Notes under the pieces: model-generated
The model's input: only the letters and a program-made list of their open reading frames with translations
Databases searched by the model: none
What the model was told of the DNA's origin: nothing
From: Ligustrum vulgare
Taxonomy: Eukaryota > Streptophyta > Magnoliopsida > Lamiales > Oleaceae
Assembly: GCA_963555705.1 (NCBI GenBank)
Contig: OY743183.1
Location: 29,113,932 to 29,177,931, forward strand
Direction of reading: 5' to 3'
Length of the DNA stretch: 64,000 nucleotides
Made by a program: the position numbers and the translations under genes
Shown: in pieces, positions 21,769 through 34,447 of the stretch
Layout of the letters: each line of letters begins with the position of its first letter
How positions within the stretch are numbered: position 1 is the stretch's first letter

Positions 21769-23090
21769 CATTTGGTTTTAAAATTTTGTAGACTAACCAG
21801 TGCATATATTTGTCAAGTCGTCATTTGAAGTGCCGACAATCAACTAAGTGATTACTTATTATACTTGACTTAATTGTGAGATTACCTTAATTTGCATATT
21901 GAAAATTGATTTGGAATAATGTATGTGTATTTGTATTGGTTTTAATCTATATCCTCAATTATACTTCAAATGACAATTCAATTTAGAAAATTTAGAGACT
22001 TCAAGATAAAATATGAAATTAATATTTATGAAAAACTTGTAATCTTAGGATGATGTTCATAGATAGAGCAAGCTCCCATGTAAAGTAAAATATTTATCCT
22101 TGTCAGATGTCAACATCAACACTTGGAAACCCAAGTGTTCATGAGACGAAAGTCTCAGTATTTGTAGTGTTAAGACCGGATAGGTCATATGTCAACACTA
22201 GTGGAACTTAAAAGTAATATATTTAAATGTAAAATACTAGATGTCCACACTAAAAGGTTTGTTGTCAACACTCGATTTTTTGTTTCAACCCGAGAGATAA
22301 TTTTAGAGATGTTTCTGAAAAGACTTCCCCTTACAAGTTTATCCACAAATTGTAAAAACCAATCGATTTCTCAAAAACTGAATCTTGATAAGTGTCACTC
22401 CTTATGGTATCAGAGTTCGCAAAATATTCCATTAAGCAAATTTCAAGGACGAGATTATTTCAAGGGGGTTGATTGTAACGCCCCAAAAAATTATGACGTC
22501 CTTATGTCCATTATGAAGTAAGCAATTATTTCTAGAATTTATTTGATATTTGTGGAAGTGAAAGAATGAAAACTGAAAATTTTGTTAAAATGAAAAGTTA
22601 CGACAAAAACACGCTTAAACACCTCTCTTTAAGAGACTTGTTTGATAACTTCTGACATTTGTTGAAGGCATATGATATATGCATGGAAAATTTCTCAAAA
22701 CGAAATTTAAGTTCGATCAATGGATAGTCACCGATGATTTTTTATAGTTAATCCTTTAACGAACAATTAAGAAAATTAATTGTAAGTTGCTTACTTCAGC
22801 AAGCCATAACCTCCTCCTTGATTAACCATTTCAAAAGTGGTAATTTTCACTTGAATGTATGTCGTGAGTAATTTGAAATGGTGCTAAGAACTCAATATTT
22901 TGACTTCATTTGATAACTCAAATCCGAGTCTAAACATGTCTACATGAAACTGAGATTTTGGAAATATGAAGCATGAGGTAGCATGGACACGGTTGACCTT
23001 ATCTTCGATACTTAACCTATCCATTAAGAAAACCTCCTGCTTGCCTTTACATCACAACCTTTGGAGATAAGATCTCAAGTTAATTCCTTA

Positions 23091-23297
23091 GGCTGTGTTC
23101 GACTAGTGGATTTAAATGGGAAAAGACCCAAAAAAAAAAAAAAAAAAAACACAAAATTTAATTTACACAATTTCCCATATCACTTTTTACCACACATATT
23201 TTCTCTCTCCAATTCTTAACCCCACATCTTAACTAGAAAACACAAATAAATCAACAAAATAATTCCAATTCCCTCAATACTGCCGTCGAACAGGGCC
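23091..23297. mobile_element. Tourist-like (PIF/Harbinger) MITE
   Basis: 207 bp. The left end GGCTGTGTTCGAC and the complement of the right end GGCCCTGTTCGAC form inverted ends. TTA lies on both sides (23088-23090 and 23298-23300), the target duplication of this superfamily. It contains an A-run at about 23130-23149. Confidence 0.85.
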
Positions 23298-23740
23298 TTA
23301 ATTACAAAGTAAAAATTAAGCTGGCTCATTTTCTTAACTCCAAAGTAAGAATTGAAATCTTCTATGAACGAGAATTGCTCCTTCCTGTACAGGAAACAAA
23401 TCCTATAAATACCCAAGGCTTTGAAACACAACCTAACACTTAAAACTTGCCAAGAAACGTGAGAAATAACGAGTTCTTCCACCAAAACCTAGGTATCGGT
23501 TCCAAGTCTTTGTATCCCCAAACATGTTTTGTCAAAGTCCTTTGTCAAAAAAATGAGTTTAGACGAAAGAAATCAAGAAATGAAGTTTTAGATTTTTAAA
23601 ATACGTTTGGTGTCAACAGCCTAATTTCGTTCAACCATACCTTTTTGTTCTATAACTCTTATTTGCAATCTGTAAAGTCCGTTGGACTCCATATTAAATG
23701 ATCTTTCCAATAATATATTATACAACTCATGGAGATTTAG

Positions 23741-24363
23741 TGATGCGATCCCACTTGGAAAACGTGCAAAGAACGCGGAATAAACAAGAATAAAATAGCC
23801 AAAATGCGAGAAACAAGAAATAAAGAAAATGAATAAAAGATAGAATTTGACGATAGGACCTTGACTGAATCACGATGCGATGAATCGACGATGCGGAATG
23901 ATGAACCAAAATTTTTGAACGCCAAAAGGATTGTCAGTTTCCATGATAAGTTTTGGTTGGAATGTCACAAATATTCAAGAATATTTGATAAGCTCAATTG
24001 ATTATTCTTGAAGAATAAGAAAAGGGAAAATCTCACCTTTCGAAGAGAAAACACTCTCAAATTTTATTCCATACCAAAATTAATGTTTTACAATGAATAA
24101 AATTGGTAATATAAACTCAAAAACTGAAATAAACTAGGTCTAGCCGTTAATGGGCTCTAATTTGAGGAATGATCGCGTGCCTTTTCCCGCATGCAATCGC
24201 ATGCTTCTCCGGTAGCCTTCCTCTACGACTCCTTGTAGTGACTTGATCTAATTTGATTCTCGATTCGGGCACAACATAAAACTTGCTCGTTTACCTATGT
24301 AGATTGTCATTGCATCGCCCTTATCTTGGTTTCTCCATTGATCTCCTATGTTGGATCAAATCA
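23741..24363 (-). repeat. Solo LTR of the gag-only element family
   Basis: Starts TGATGCGATCCC and ends GGATCAAATCA, and shares along its length the phrases GCGGAATAA, GACGATAGGACCTTGA, GACGATGCGG, AATATTTGATAAG and ACTTGCTC with the LTRs at 34448 and 37038. Flanks TTTAG and TTTTG differ by one base. 159-193 bp from its U3 end it has a cluster with GATCGCGTGC and GCATGCAATCGCATGC. Confidence 0.75.
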
Positions 24364-25570
24364 TTTTGGTTATGCACTTATTTCTCCACATACTCTGCAC
24401 AAAGATAGTTGAAAAGTACCGTTTCAGCAAGAAGTCGTTCTAGGAGCCATCATGGATTTATTCATCCAATAAAGTGTAAGTGAGATATGTTTATTTATTT
24501 GGTTATTAAATGTGAGTCATATATGTTTAATTGAATTATTTTATTAATAGATGAGAGTTGAATATATTTATATGAATTATGTGACTCATTATAAGTGAGT
24601 ATTCGAGACACCATTATATATGCCATAATGTGTTAACATGTTTTTTAAATGCGATGACATTTGATGGATGATGAATCATAAAGGAAAGTTTATGCATAAA
24701 GAAAAGCTTTGTGCATGAGGATTATAGATTTGAACTCTAGCTCCCTCGCTAATGAATGTGTTGTTTTGGATATTGATGCTGATCGTGAGGGCCTTGTGAC
24801 TCCAAGTTACAAATGAACGACTTGTGAAGATGTAGTAGCCTTGTTGGAGCCGAATGAGGTGAAAGACGACATGGCTGTAGAAGCCATAGAGGATGAAATT
24901 ATCCTATGTAATCCACTTTAGAGGATGAAATAGTCTTATTTAATTTGAATTGTTATGGTCATTAATCGATATTCGATTTATGGAAATATTATGGTCATTT
25001 TATCGATATCTGATTTATAGAAATGTTGAGCGCTTTAGGGTAGAGGAGATAATCTATAATCGGGGTCCTGGAAGCATGATTTTCGAAAAGAACGTACATG
25101 TACATCTATTACTCATTTGGTTGAATTATATTTCAATGTGCAATTACACATATGAACCATATTCTGCTAACTGGACATGCTTGTGTTCATCCAACGAATT
25201 ATAACTTCTTAAGTAGTCATAGAAATAAAAAGGATTAGCGTGGGACTTCAGCGATGAGACAACTAGTATCGCGCTAGGTGACAATCTCTGAGTTGTGGAA
25301 TCACTACCGAATAAGAATTATTATGTTTGATCTGCAGCACATTTTAGTATTGTTACTATTTACCTAAAATACTTTAAAGTCAAGATCTTTTATATTGACT
25401 AGAAAATGTTTCAGAAAAATATAATGTTGTTACTTTTAAAGGAACAAGTTTTGTAACTTAACTCCAGAAATGAGCTTGATTTTAATTGAAGTAATTTTGA
25501 AAACTCAGTGATGTTATGTTTCTTACATCACTGGCTAAAAGATTCACTTGATTTTTTGGGGGTCATCACA

Positions 25571-26029
25571 GTAGCAACAATAAAATAAAATATTGAGAGA
25601 CCATCAAAAGTTATAAAGGTATATATGATGATATATAAACCTCAGAGTCTTACACAATGAGGAAGTAGATATCCATTCACTCATTTACTCTATGTAGGTC
25701 GTAGAGAACACATGCTATGAAGCACGTGCTATTGCGTTTTCTCCCTATCTTAGGGTGTGTGTCATTTTCTTTTAGAATAAAATTCCATCTTACAGATACT
25801 AGTTCAGGTATTCTTCAATACCTACTTGATTTGTTCTTATTCATTCCTCTAGTCAATCATAACCTGAGAACTTGATCTAGCTACTAAACAAGTATATGGA
25901 TTGCAAAATCTATTATGATTATTTACTGTAATATGATCTTGATATATTATCCAATGCGAACACATCATGTACACAACACAATCACTTTGTTTCATCTACG
26001 CACAACCTAAAATTTTCTAATAATGGTAA
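25571..26029. other. Spacer, nothing recognised
   Basis: About 460 bp of AT-rich sequence between two retroelements, without a gene or recognised repeat. Confidence 0.5.
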
Positions 26030-26786
26030 TGTTGTGATAAATCGCAAGTGTGAGATATCGTATCCAAGTAATAAAATGGACAAAAGAGTCTGAGTTATCG
26101 TCCCTCAGAGATTGTAATTAATTACCGAAATATATTAGTTCTTAACTCTATTTGAACGAATGAATTAATATGAATTATCTAAACTAGAATATCCTAACTA
26201 AAAAGCAAAAGAAAATATTACACCTTCAGATTTTCTAAATTGATATTTGTAAGCGTTGGGACATCCGATTTCACATTAGCCAATACTTTTAATTTCATTT
26301 ATCTAGTTTTATTCCTATTTATGTGTTTGATCTAATTCACTTATGCATATGAACTTCCTCTCTCGAGTTTAAATCAACTCTACTTAATTAGTCAATCGTG
26401 TAGCTAGACAGCAGGTCATAATGATTAGGTGCATAAAATACAAGAATTCATGTAGTGATCATAATAATAATAATAATAAACGTATATTTTTATCGTTTAA
26501 CTAATTACTAGATTTTATTCCTAGATCTAGATTGTTAGCTCACCTATCGGATTATGAAAACAACTTACTAAATCAATGAATTAGTCACGAATTAATTCAT
26601 GCATTAAGCACAAAATAAAATGAACACATGCAATGAAAGCGCAAAACTGGAATTATAGAATTAAAAGCGTAAAATTAGGCTACATCGAATATCCCAGCTA
26701 TGAAATTAGTCGTTCATTAATAAAAATAAAATAAAAATGCATTAAAAATCTAAACTACTCATGTTGAGTTTATCAAATTAACAAAG

Positions 26787-27553
26787 TGACGTGATCCCAA
26801 TCGGGAATCTCAACAAAAACGCGGAATAACACAATTAAAACCCTAGGAAAGATCTATGAGAGATTAAATACAAGAACAAGAATAAAATAACGAAAATTAA
26901 AAGATAGATTTGACGATAAAACCTTGACCCAAAAATCACGACGCAATGAATGACGATGCGGATTGAAGAACCAAGATTGGTGAACGCCACAAGGGTTGTC
27001 AATTCCTTGATAAGTTCGTTGGGTGAACGCCACAAAGATCGGATCTTTGATAAGTTCAAGAAAAGGGAAAACTCAACCATTCACAAGAGAATCATCTCTC
27101 AATTTAATTCATAAATTCAAAAAAAAAAAAAAATGTTGTTCCATAATGAAAAACAAGATAATATAATATAAAACGCACCTAACCTAGCCCTAGCCGCAAA
27201 TAGGGTTCAAAACAGAATTAATAATTAATAAATCGGAAATTAAATTACAATTCATGAAAATCTGGTCTGATCATAACCGCGCGATCGCTTGGGCTTCATG
27301 GTTGCGATCGCGTGGTTGGCCTTAAAACTCTTGGGGTCTCTTTTTGGTGTTCTCGCGCGATCGGGCACCCCATTTTACCACGTGATCGCGTAGTCTTCCC
27401 GGCAGCTCCATTTTTCTTCCCTTTGAAACAACGTGACCCGGCTTGATCCTTGATTCGGGCCCAACACGGAACTTGCTCTGTTTCTCACGTAGATTGTCAT
27501 GAAATCGCCCGTGCCCTGATTTCTCCCTCGATCTCCTACCACGGATCACATCA
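26787..27553 (-). repeat. Solo LTR of the gag-only element family
   Basis: Begins TGACGTGATCCC and ends CGGATCACATCA, matching the LTR ends at 34448-35309. Flanks CAAAG and AAAAG differ by one base, an aged 5-bp duplication. It carries four GCGATCGC-like palindromic sites at 27276-27396, that is 157-277 bp from its U3 end. It is inserted in the left Tat-like LTR. Confidence 0.85.
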
Positions 27554-28343
27554 AAAAGATAAGGAAATCTTGCACAACGAATTCGCTCCCCGTTGATAAT
27601 CTTTAATTCTCACATCTTCGCCTTTATTTTCCTCCCAAGATTTGTATGATAAAACGCTAAATTATGTTCTTGAAAGTATGGGTAGAAGTCTGGAAAAAGT
27701 CTTGTGAAGCTCTCCTTTTTTCGTGCATGAGAAGTTGTATTTATAGTTGGAGAAGAAGCCTAGTAGAATAAGGGAGAAATTAGGTCAAAAACTTGCATGG
27801 GCAAAACCTCCACCGGGCCGAGAAGACTGTGCAGCCACGCAGTTGGAGATTTGGTGGCCACACATGCCACCTTAAATCAGATCTGCTGGTTTGATGTCTA
27901 AACGCACGGCCACCTGGTGTGGTTCCGCCAATTGTAAACTTTCCAGCGCAATTCCGACTTTGAATTCAATTTAATTAAGCCCCTGATCTTTAATTTCCCT
28001 TGAGTCCTTCATCTTCTAATTGCGAAAATTTAGTCCCTGAACTCTAGAATCACTTCAATTCTTCTTCCAACTTCAATTCATCTTCAATTGAGCCTTCCAA
28101 CATTGATTTCTAGCGCTTTGCTCTTCTTGGCTTTCCTGGTTGACATCATCTATTCCATTTTGCATTATTTAGCTCCAATTATCATCCAGAAGCTTATTTT
28201 TTCCATTAATTACCTCATTCATTTGATTTTGGAATAATTTCTTAAGTATAAACAAATAACAAACAATTAAGTAAAATTTATTCAAAAAAGACAATATAAT
28301 ATTCTAATTTAGACATATAGATAAGTGTATAAAATACGCTAAT

Positions 28344-28937
28344 CAGGTAATCCCAAAGATAGATTACACATGAGCTCAAAATCTTTCATTTATGGATATG
28401 TAATACTCAATCAAGAGTTTTCTAATAAACAAAGTATCATATTCAACGCAATTCTAAATATTCAACTTTATCAACAAGTTTATCTCTAAACATCTTCCAA
28501 AGTGTGTATGATGATTTCATACCATCGTGTACATAGATATTGAACAAATATTTTTTTTTCTAATGTCTCTCACATAAATAACATCAAATGCTTGGTTTCA
28601 TCGTGATACTTGCGATCCTCTACACATGAGACAGTGGCACTTATCAGGTAATCCCAAAGATAGATTACTCATGAGCTCAAAATCTTTCATTTATGGGTAT
28701 GCAATACTTAATCAAGAGTTTTCTGATACACAAAGTGTCATATTCAACGCAATTCTAAAGATTTGACTTTATTAACAAGTTTATCTCTAAACATCTTCCA
28801 GAATGTGTATGATGATTTCATATCATGTACATATATATTCAACAAATATTTTTTTTTTCTAATGTCTCACATAAATAACATCAAATGCTTGGTTTCATCG
28901 TGATACTTGTGATCCTCTACACATGAGACAGTTGCAT
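28344..28937. repeat. 301-bp tandem duplication
   Basis: CAGGTAATCCCAAAGATAGA occurs at 28344 and 28645, and the following 290 bp agree with scattered changes. The unit includes the purine tract and the first bases of the neighbouring LTR, so the duplication spans an element boundary. Confidence 0.88.
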
Positions 28938-29114
28938 AACTATTATGGATCTCATATTCTCAAATAGTATCATATGATGCTCAATACATCTATACCAAAC
29001 AATTTCTTTGACTACCGAGATATACAATTCAGGATACTCTTCTTGCTATTCTTTATTAATATATTTTTTTAACATTTTCATTCAAAAATTGGATTTTTGG
29101 TAATAAACATTTGT

Positions 29115-29269
29115 GAGCCCTCGAGCACGTTGGCTCATTGCCACATGCTGTCCCTCATTTCATGAGCCAAATCGAGTCTCTTTTTTAGTTTATATGCTTG
29201 GCTCGTGTCCAAGTTCGTGAACGGTATGAGCCGAGCCCCTAGTGCGGCTCGGCCCGTTTTATACCTCTA
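29115..29269. mobile_element. hAT-like element right-end fragment
   Basis: GGCTCGGCCCGTTTTATACCTCTA matches the right end of the complete element at 31113-31530 (…CCCGGATTTATACCTCTA), and the preceding sequence is rich in GAGCC/GGCTC words. No left terminus was found. Confidence 0.55.
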
Positions 29270-29340
29270 AGCAAGAATGCACAAGTATAATGGCTAATCT
29301 TGCTCTACTAAATCTCATTGTACATGTGCACATTAGTTAT

Positions 29341-29922
29341 TGTAACGCCCCATAATTTTCCTGTTCCTAAACCCTGGAGTGTTACTAAAAATAATTTGAT
29401 TTTCTTTCACTCAATTGCGTGGAATAACAAAATTGTGCCCAAATGGTGGGTTTAAATAGTACAAATCACTTGAATTAATACGTGTTTAAACACGTAAGTT
29501 ACAATTGTCTTTGGTGTCAAAAATATTTATACAAACCATTAATTACATAATAATTATAATTTTAATAGCACACTTAATGAAAAATCGTGCATTACTTTTC
29601 ATCCGATAAAATTGGAATTAAAATATTAAAAACTCTATTTGAAGTTAAAATTGTATTCGTTTAATCAAATGTAACTTGACGTGATTTTATCCAAAATAAC
29701 TTTTTCTTCGATCAAGAACTTTTATAAATCATGATCTCTAAAATGGGTCCCATCTCAACATAATAATTATCTCTCTATCAAAATTAAATATTTGACCCAA
29801 ATAATTTTTTTTCATCAAAACATAAAACACTTTAATCATCCAAACTTCTCAAAACTATTAAAACACATCAAAAATAAAATCGTTAAACAATTTTAGCCTT
29901 CAAAATTTTTTGGGGCATTACA
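29341..29922. repeat. Gypsy solo LTR with exact GTTAT duplication
   Basis: Starts TGTAACGCCCCATAATTTT and ends AAAATTTTTTGGGGCATTACA, near-perfect terminal inverted wording. GTTAT is present on both sides (29336-29340 and 29923-29927). No interior or primer site is attached. The outer ends resemble those of the LTR at 22474. Confidence 0.88.
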
Positions 29923-29927
29923 GTTAT

Positions 29928-31104
29928 TCTCTGAATAACAAACGGAATAACTCACAGTAGAACCTTTCAGGTATCACAATTAGCTTTCTAAAGGTAATAA
30001 TCATACATATTGATTAGATCCTGACATGACAAATGTAGGGCATATATACGTTATAACATATTTTTAATTTCTTTTTTTTTTTTTTCTTTGATCGTAACAT
30101 ATTTTTAATTTCTAGTCGTACTAGATATGGTTCTTTGGGTATTTCTTTGTGCATTTCTGGAATCCTTAGACATAAATGAAAACTCATATATTCATCTTTC
30201 AATATAGAAGTATTAATAGGGTAGCAATTCCACGTTTAAAAATATTCTAGAATCTGTATAGTATAAAACTCTTGCAACAAAGAAATAAGACCAGAAGAAT
30301 CTTCTATTTTTAAATTATATAATTTGCTAAATTAATGTTTTTCATCTTAAAAATTGAGGACAACTATTTCGAAATAGTTTCAATATACTTCTCATATTTT
30401 TTCAATAATATGTCATAAAAGAAATTATAATTATAATCTACCATCTGACTTCACATAAATGCAGTGATCTTCATCTACATGATGAAATTTGTAGAAGATT
30501 TTTGACCCTATAAAAACTCAAGTACGACTGTTTACATTATTGTATATATAAGACTATAAGTGTAACTTTAAAGATATATGCTAGAAAGCCTTCAACATAA
30601 AATCTAAGCCATTTCATGTAGATCTATTCAATCAATTCTCAATTGAGAACAATGATACAGTCTCCTAGTCTATTGTTGTTACTTTTTGTTCAAATACATT
30701 ATTACAAAAGTGAATCCCACTATCATAAAAAAGTTCGTTCACTCAATATACTCATATTGGGTACAACATTTTTCCCAAAAAAGTGAACCTTATGTATCAT
30801 GAACTAATTAGTCTTTCACCTTATTTTCGAAACCTGAATATGCTCAGTATACTTAATGTCTGAATAGAACCTCCACCAAGTCCCGTATTAGGTTGGAATT
30901 CTATACTCCATTTATACTTCTACCACTACCACAATAATTGTAATTAATTTTCCCCCACACGAGAAATTAAAAGAGATTACTCCCACTTGGTTAAATTACT
31001 ATTATGTTTACTGGTGAATCAATTTAATTAAATAGGAATTTTTTAAGATTTTAACTCAACCCACTCGTTAGAAATAGTAATACTCCATTCTTCCTTAATA
31101 CTCC
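29928..31104. other. AT-rich retroelement-like sequence, no gene recognised
   Basis: No coding frame with recognisable content. A T-run lies near 30068-30085. Confidence 0.4.
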
Positions 31105-31112
31105 ATTCTTCC

Positions 31113-31530
31113 TAGAGGTAACAAGACGGACTGGCCGACCAAACCCGCAAAAACTGGGCCGGATCAACCCGTGACCTGTGCGGGCAGTTCACAAGTCAAG
31201 AAGATGTGAACGCGAATTTCACAGACCAAACCTTCATGGGCCGCGGTTAACCCGTTAGCCTGTGAATTTTTTTTTTTTTTTTTTTTATAAATATGAAAAA
31301 ATCTATATTTTTATTTATACGAGTCAAATCAGAATGAACCGCGACCCGCAACCAGCATCGAATTGACTCGGATGGGCTAGCGGACGGGCCTAGATTGTAG
31401 TTCGGAATTTGTGGGCCGACTCGAAACCTGCCTGAAACCCGTAGTGGGCGGACTTTTTTCATGCGGGCCGTTACCGAGCTCATATATTGACAAACCGACC
31501 CAGCTCGGACCACCCGGATTTATACCTCTA
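31113..31530. mobile_element. Non-autonomous hAT-like element, GGCCGGG-rich
   Basis: Begins TAGAGGTAACAAG and ends TTTATACCTCTA (inverted ends TAGAGGTA). An exact 8-bp duplication ATTCTTCC lies at 31105-31112 and 31531-31538. The interior is made of variants of GGGCCG and AACCCG, with a T-run near 31268-31287. Confidence 0.92.
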
Positions 31531-31538
31531 ATTCTTCC

Positions 31539-32087
31539 CACCCACTACACCATAAAGATTTGGCGGACGAGGAATAGTAGATTCAACAAGAATTTCTCTT
31601 TTATTATGTATATCACCGATCTCTTTTAATAGAGATTCATGCACTCAAATGGTTCTCAAATTCTTCACTTCCATAATCTGGTTTTATATTCTAGATCAAT
31701 AAAGTCTACATCAATCCATTGTCTTTAACTTATGAAAAATAGAAATACAACCTAAGTTCATGAATCCGTCTATGAATGTAATTTTAAAAATAAGGTTCCA
31801 TTTCTCTCTCTAAATCATAGACCACAAACAAATTCGAATGGACAAACTATATGGAAGTTTAACTCTTATAGTCTTTTAATGGCTTTCACAACTCAATGCC
31901 TTAAACCATTGCACAAATATCTAGAACTATAATAAACATTACAAATATGAGTACGAACAAAACAACCACGTATAAGTCCAAGCTTATACAAATTTTACAA
32001 GAACAATAATTGAGATCAAGTTTGGTGGAGTCCTTGATACTATCATAGTATCAAACAGGATGTTAGTCTATCCATCACGCAATACAG
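31539..32087. other. AT-rich interior sequence, no gene recognised
   Basis: Apart from the perfect palindrome GATACTATCATAGTATC near 32036-32052, no feature was seen. Confidence 0.4.
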
Positions 32088-33572
32088 CTATATTGAATTG
32101 CAAGTGTACAATATCGCAGTCAAGTAAAAAGGTGAACTTTTTGAGTCAAATGTATCATTCCAACGAGTATTGTAATTAAGTACAAAAAATTTGTTAATTC
32201 TAGCTTTATTTGAACAGTTGAATTGTAATGATTTATCCAAACTAAAATATCCTAACTAAAAAGCAAAAGAAAATATTAAAAATTTGAAATTTCTAAATTT
32301 ATGTTTAAAGTGTTGAGACATCTGATTTCACATTAATCAATACTTTTAATTCTAATATTCAAGTTTTAGTCCTATTAATGTTCTCAATTGAATTCACGAA
32401 TGCATATGAAATTTCCCTCTCCAGTTTAGATCAAAACTACCTAATTAAGTCAGTCATGTATCTCTACAGCGGGTCAGAATTATTCCTTGACTAAGTGCAT
32501 GGAACATAAGAATTCATATAGTGATCGCAATAATAACAAATGTACATCTCTATAGTTCATTCAATTACTGGATTTTATTCCACGATCTAGATTGTTAGTT
32601 CACTCTCGGATTATGAAAACAACTCATTAAATCAATGAATTAGTGATTAGTCACGAATTAATTCATGCATTAAACATAAAATAAAATCAACACATGCAAT
32701 GCAAGTACAAAACTATAATTATAAAATTAAAAGCATAAAACTAAGCTACATCGATTATCCCAACTAAAAATATATTTATTCATCAATAAAGAAATAAAAA
32801 CATATAAATATAAATTACTATGCATGTAGAGTTTATGAAAATAACAAGAGAAAGGAAGTCTTGCACCAAGAATTCGATCTCCGTTGATAATCTTTAATTC
32901 CCTCGCCTGTGTCTTGATTTTTGACTCCAAGAATTAGATGATAGAGCAATGAATTATGATGTTTAGAGGTTATGCAAATATCTAGCCAAGGTCCTAATTT
33001 CGTGCATGAAAAGTTGTATATATAGCTGTAGAAGAAACTTAGGCAAATAAATAAGGAATTCTGTCAAAATCGCGACAAAATCCCACAGTTGACCCAGGAA
33101 ATAACAATGCGATCGCATAGTTCTGACTCGTGCGATCATATGACTAACAATTTTTAGCTTCAGTTTCTACTTCTTTACGTTGTGCGATTGCATGCTTGTG
33201 ACTCATGTGATTGCATTGTTATAAAGGCTGGTGCAATTTCCATCTTTCAATCCATTTAAGTTGGTCATTGACTTTTATTTGCACCTCCAGTCCTACATCT
33301 TCTAATTTGAGAAATTGAGTCTCCATACTTCTAATTTCTTCTGATTAACTTCTTTTTTGCCTCGATTGACTTCCTTGACTTTTCATGTATGCAATTAAGC
33401 TCCATTTATCCTCTTTTTGTCTTCAATTGACTTCAATTGCTTCATTCTCTATGTTTTGGGATGATTTCTAAAATAAGAACAATTAACAACTAATTAAGTA
33501 GTATTTATTCTAAAACAACAATATTATATCCTACTTAAAGCAAATAAATAAGTGTGTAAAATACACTTATTA
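32088..33572 (-). repeat. Tat-like LTR (right copy)
   Basis: Homologous to 26030-28345 as described for the element. It has GCGATCGC/GCGATTGC-type palindromic sites at 33108-33229, 343-464 bp from its U3 end. Confidence 0.65.
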
Positions 33573-34442
33573 AATACTAATTTGCATTACCATTCATTGT
33601 CTTTCTTATTAACATATAACTATACCAAAGTCAAAAGACTCGGCGGTAAGTTAAAAAAGATCTTGATATCATGTAAAGTAATTTTTCAATTCTTGAATCC
33701 ACTATCCATAAGATCCAATAGATAGCATTTAACCTAAAAATAACACTGAAAGTAATTTGTTCAATTGTTATATCCTATAGTTAAAAAAAAAAAAAAAAAA
33801 ATTCCTTGTGAAGCGCTTGAAGCTTTTATAATACTAATCCTCTATCGAACAACTTTCATTTCCATACTATCTGATGTGTCGGTCTCTTTTCGAGTCTTAA
33901 TGGAATAATTGCTTGTACTGATCAGATTACATTGCATATGTGGGGCATGTTTTAAATTTTTCGACCATAGATTGGCCTATTATCCCTAACTTAGATATAT
34001 AGACAATCTTACCTTCAACTTAGAAACTGAACTTGCTCATGAGCAGTTTGGTGGCGGAAAAGTTAGTATGTGAAGGCATGAAGGTTAGAGGGTTTGAAGT
34101 TCCTAAAATGTACCTTGATTGATGGGGTTTTGGTCAGCAAGTATAAGTCAGCACTAGCAAAACATTCTTAATCTTATTCTTCTCTTCTAAGCCTTGGTTG
34201 CTCGAGCAAGTAAGCTTTTAAGGGTCTTTAAAACCTGGTACCTTAAATTCATCTGAGTTGGGAGTTATCAGCCAAAAGCTCACCACATAGGTCAATTAGA
34301 GAGAGAGAGAGAGGTGACTTACACATAAGACGCTAAAACATCTTTAACTTTTCTTTGTCCCCTTTGTGGCTCAGGTTATTAAGTCTTTAAAGGTTCTCTG
34401 AATCTGGTGCCCTAAAGTCGTCTGTCTGGGAGTCACCGACCC
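33573..34442 (+). other. 3' non-coding region of a plus-strand Tat-like element, with an internal duplication
   Basis: The phrase AAGTCTTTAAAGG...CTGGTGCCCTAAAGTCGTCTG...GGGAGTCACCGACCCAAAA at about 34378-34447 repeats, diverged, 34200-34275. A poly(A) run (33784-33802) and a short GA run (34303-34314) are also present. Such text usually lies between pol and the 3' LTR of Tat-type elements. It continues right of the nested element at 37914. Confidence 0.45.
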
Positions 34443-34447
34443 AAAAC

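Larger units (their letters stand above)
20437..25570 (+). mobile_element. Gypsy retrotransposon remnant: truncated 5' LTR, short interior, 3' LTR
   Basis: 20437-21753 is repeated with moderate divergence at about 22883-25570 (for example GGAGCCATCATG, GATGATGAATCATAAAGGAAA, ATCACTGGCTAAAA). The first copy ends CTTCACA and is followed by GTGGTATTAGAGCA, a decayed tRNA-Met primer site. The second begins TGTAACGCCCC at 22474 right after AAGGACGAGATTATTTCAAG and a GGGGG purine tract. The interior is only 720 bp and codes for nothing. About 400 bp of the 5' LTR start is missing. The 3' LTR is split by insertions between about 22985 and 24425. LTR divergence indicates an old element. Confidence 0.8.
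22474..25570 (+). repeat. 3' LTR with nested insertions
   Basis: Starts TGTAACGCCCCAAAAAATTA and ends TTGGGGGTCATCACA, the usual terminal inverted wording of chromovirus-type LTRs. Its continuity with the 5' LTR is broken between about 22985 and 24425 by a Tourist-like MITE, a solo LTR and unidentified sequence. Confidence 0.78.
26030..33572 (-). mobile_element. Decayed Tat-like gypsy LTR pair with non-coding interior, minus strand
   Basis: 26030-28345 (less a nested 767-bp LTR) and about 32088-33572 are homologous over their length. Both share, for example, ATTCATGCATTAA, GATTTTATTCC, TAGATTGTTAG and CGTTGATAATCTTTAATTC. On the minus strand each begins TGATTAGCG/TAATAAGTG followed by TATTTTA-ACAC, as does the plus-strand copy at 38546. 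The polypurine-like TTTGGGATTACC precedes the left copy. The interior (28346-32087) has no gag-pol frame. That the two LTRs belong to one element is inferred from equal orientation and spacing; no target duplication was found. Confidence 0.55.

Noticed and set aside
32036..32052. Perfect palindrome GATACTATCATAGTATC as a regulatory operator
   Set aside because: It is a single short AT-rich palindrome in decayed element sequence with no second copy or associated gene.
26030..33572. Calling this a single certain element with paired LTRs
   Set aside because: No target duplication could be found and the interior has no coding match, so the pairing is reported only as an inference.
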